The notes under the pieces: generated by a model
What the model was told of the DNA's origin: nothing
Databases searched by the model: none
Seen by the model: only the letters and a program-made list of their open reading frames with translations
Shown here: positions 5,595 to 5,850 of the stretch, in pieces
Layout: the number at the start of each line of letters is the position of its first letter
Numbering within the stretch: the stretch's first letter is position 1
NCBI GenBank assembly: GCA_009923475.1
Contig: RFTM01000126.1
Location: 1-5,850 of the forward strand
Reading direction: 5' to 3'
From: Gammaproteobacteria bacterium
GTDB lineage: Bacteria > Pseudomonadota > Gammaproteobacteria > Steroidobacterales > Steroidobacteraceae
Length of the DNA stretch: 5,850 nucleotides
Translations under genes and position numbers: made by a program

Positions 5595-5850
5595 TCAGTC
5601 GATCCAGATGACCCGCGTGTCCACGCCGCCGTCGTCGCGCAGCGTGAGCGTGCGGCAACCGGGACCGCGCGTGTCGTAGGCGAAGCCGGGGGAACCGGGC
5701 AGGAACTGCACGCAGGTCGAGGGCGTGGAGAAGGCGGGCAGCGCCCCGGCGAGACGCACCGTCTCCTGGTGCACGTGACCGCACAGCAGCGCGCGCGCGG
5801 CCGGCAGGCGGGCGAGCGTGTCGAGCAGCGCGGCGCTGTTGCGCAGCCCG
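5595..5850 (-). CDS. cpdA: 3',5'-cyclic-AMP phosphodiesterase CpdA/Icc, C-terminal part
   Basis: I translated this frame by hand on the minus strand; it enters at the window edge and ends at TGA 5597-5595, leaving about 84 complete codons. The sequence reads LRNSAALLDTLARLP, then ALLCGHVHQET, PAFSTPSTCVQFLPG, FAYDTRGPGCRTLTL, and ends VDTRVIWID. The GHVH (codons 5780-5769) is the last metal-ligand motif of the calcineurin-like metallophosphoesterase fold. The TPSTCVQF and DT..PG.RTL blocks are characteristic of E. coli CpdA, which hydrolyses cAMP to AMP in the cytoplasm. The other metal-binding motifs lie in the missing N-terminal part. The C-terminal tail is short compared with E. coli, which extends past the equivalent point. 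The CPBP gene starts 14 bases after the stop, on the same strand. Specificity for cAMP is inferred from these C-terminal blocks; a related phosphodiesterase cannot be excluded. Confidence 0.88.
   Translation of the reverse strand, partial: GLRNSAALLDTLARLPAARALLCGHVHQETVRLAGALPAFSTPSTCVQFLPGSPGFAYDTRGPGCRTLTLRDDGGVDTRVIWID

Noticed and set aside
3532..5679. Plus-strand open frame of 715 codons
   Set aside because: It runs out of frame through ubiX and the LON-domain gene, then antisense to the CPBP gene and into cpdA, with Arg/Ala-rich low-complexity sequence. All of those regions have clear real genes.
5581..5784. N-terminal extension of the CPBP protein
   Set aside because: The extension overlaps the cpdA coding sequence in another frame and reads as basic low-complexity sequence. 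The ATG at 5580 has its own ribosome-binding site and starts a membrane helix.
1..5850. Mobile elements, CRISPR arrays, tRNA or rRNA genes, riboswitches
   Set aside because: No transposase or integrase motif, no regularly spaced repeats, no tRNA-like cloverleaf, and no gap longer than about 40 bases that could hold one.

Overview
This window is about 5.85 kb of very GC-rich bacterial chromosome with strongly GC-biased third codon positions. It is almost fully coding: eight genes, two of them cut by the window edges, with no gap above about 40 bases. The gene set (DEDDy-type RNase D with an HRDC domain, the murein-recycling ligase Mpl, UbiX, and a CpdA/Icc-type cAMP phosphodiesterase) and the mpl-ubiX adjacency suggest a high-GC gammaproteobacterium. 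That lineage call is inference. I see no mobile element, CRISPR array, tRNA or rRNA.

Layout. (1) 1-323, plus: C-terminal part of adenylate kinase (adk) with a cysteine-type LID. (2) 354-1445, minus: RNase D (rnd), convergent with adk across a 30-base gap that holds a small GC hairpin. (3) 1485-4687, plus: a tight four-gene run made of an unnamed multi-pass membrane protein, mpl (GTG start), ubiX and a stand-alone LON-substrate-binding-domain protein. Gaps are 10 bases, an 11-base overlap, then 3 bases. The run diverges from rnd across only 39 bases. (4) 4675-5850, minus: the C-terminal end of cpdA followed 14 bases later by a CPBP-family intramembrane protease, probably one transcript. The CPBP gene and the LON-domain gene converge and overlap by 13 bases at their stop codons. 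A perfect 10-bp inverted repeat covers both stops.

Function. Most of this is housekeeping: nucleotide balance (Adk), tRNA 3'-end processing (RNase D), reuse of cell-wall peptide (Mpl), and prenylated-FMN supply for ubiquinone synthesis (UbiX). The membrane protein, LON-domain protein and CPBP protease are less defined. The genes do not obviously form one pathway.

I found no convincing new multi-gene system. The points most worth a second look are the inverted repeat shared by two convergent stop codons, the zinc-type Adk LID with C-X3-C spacing, the cpdA-CPBP pairing with a non-standard third CPBP motif, and the compact rnd/membrane-protein divergent region.
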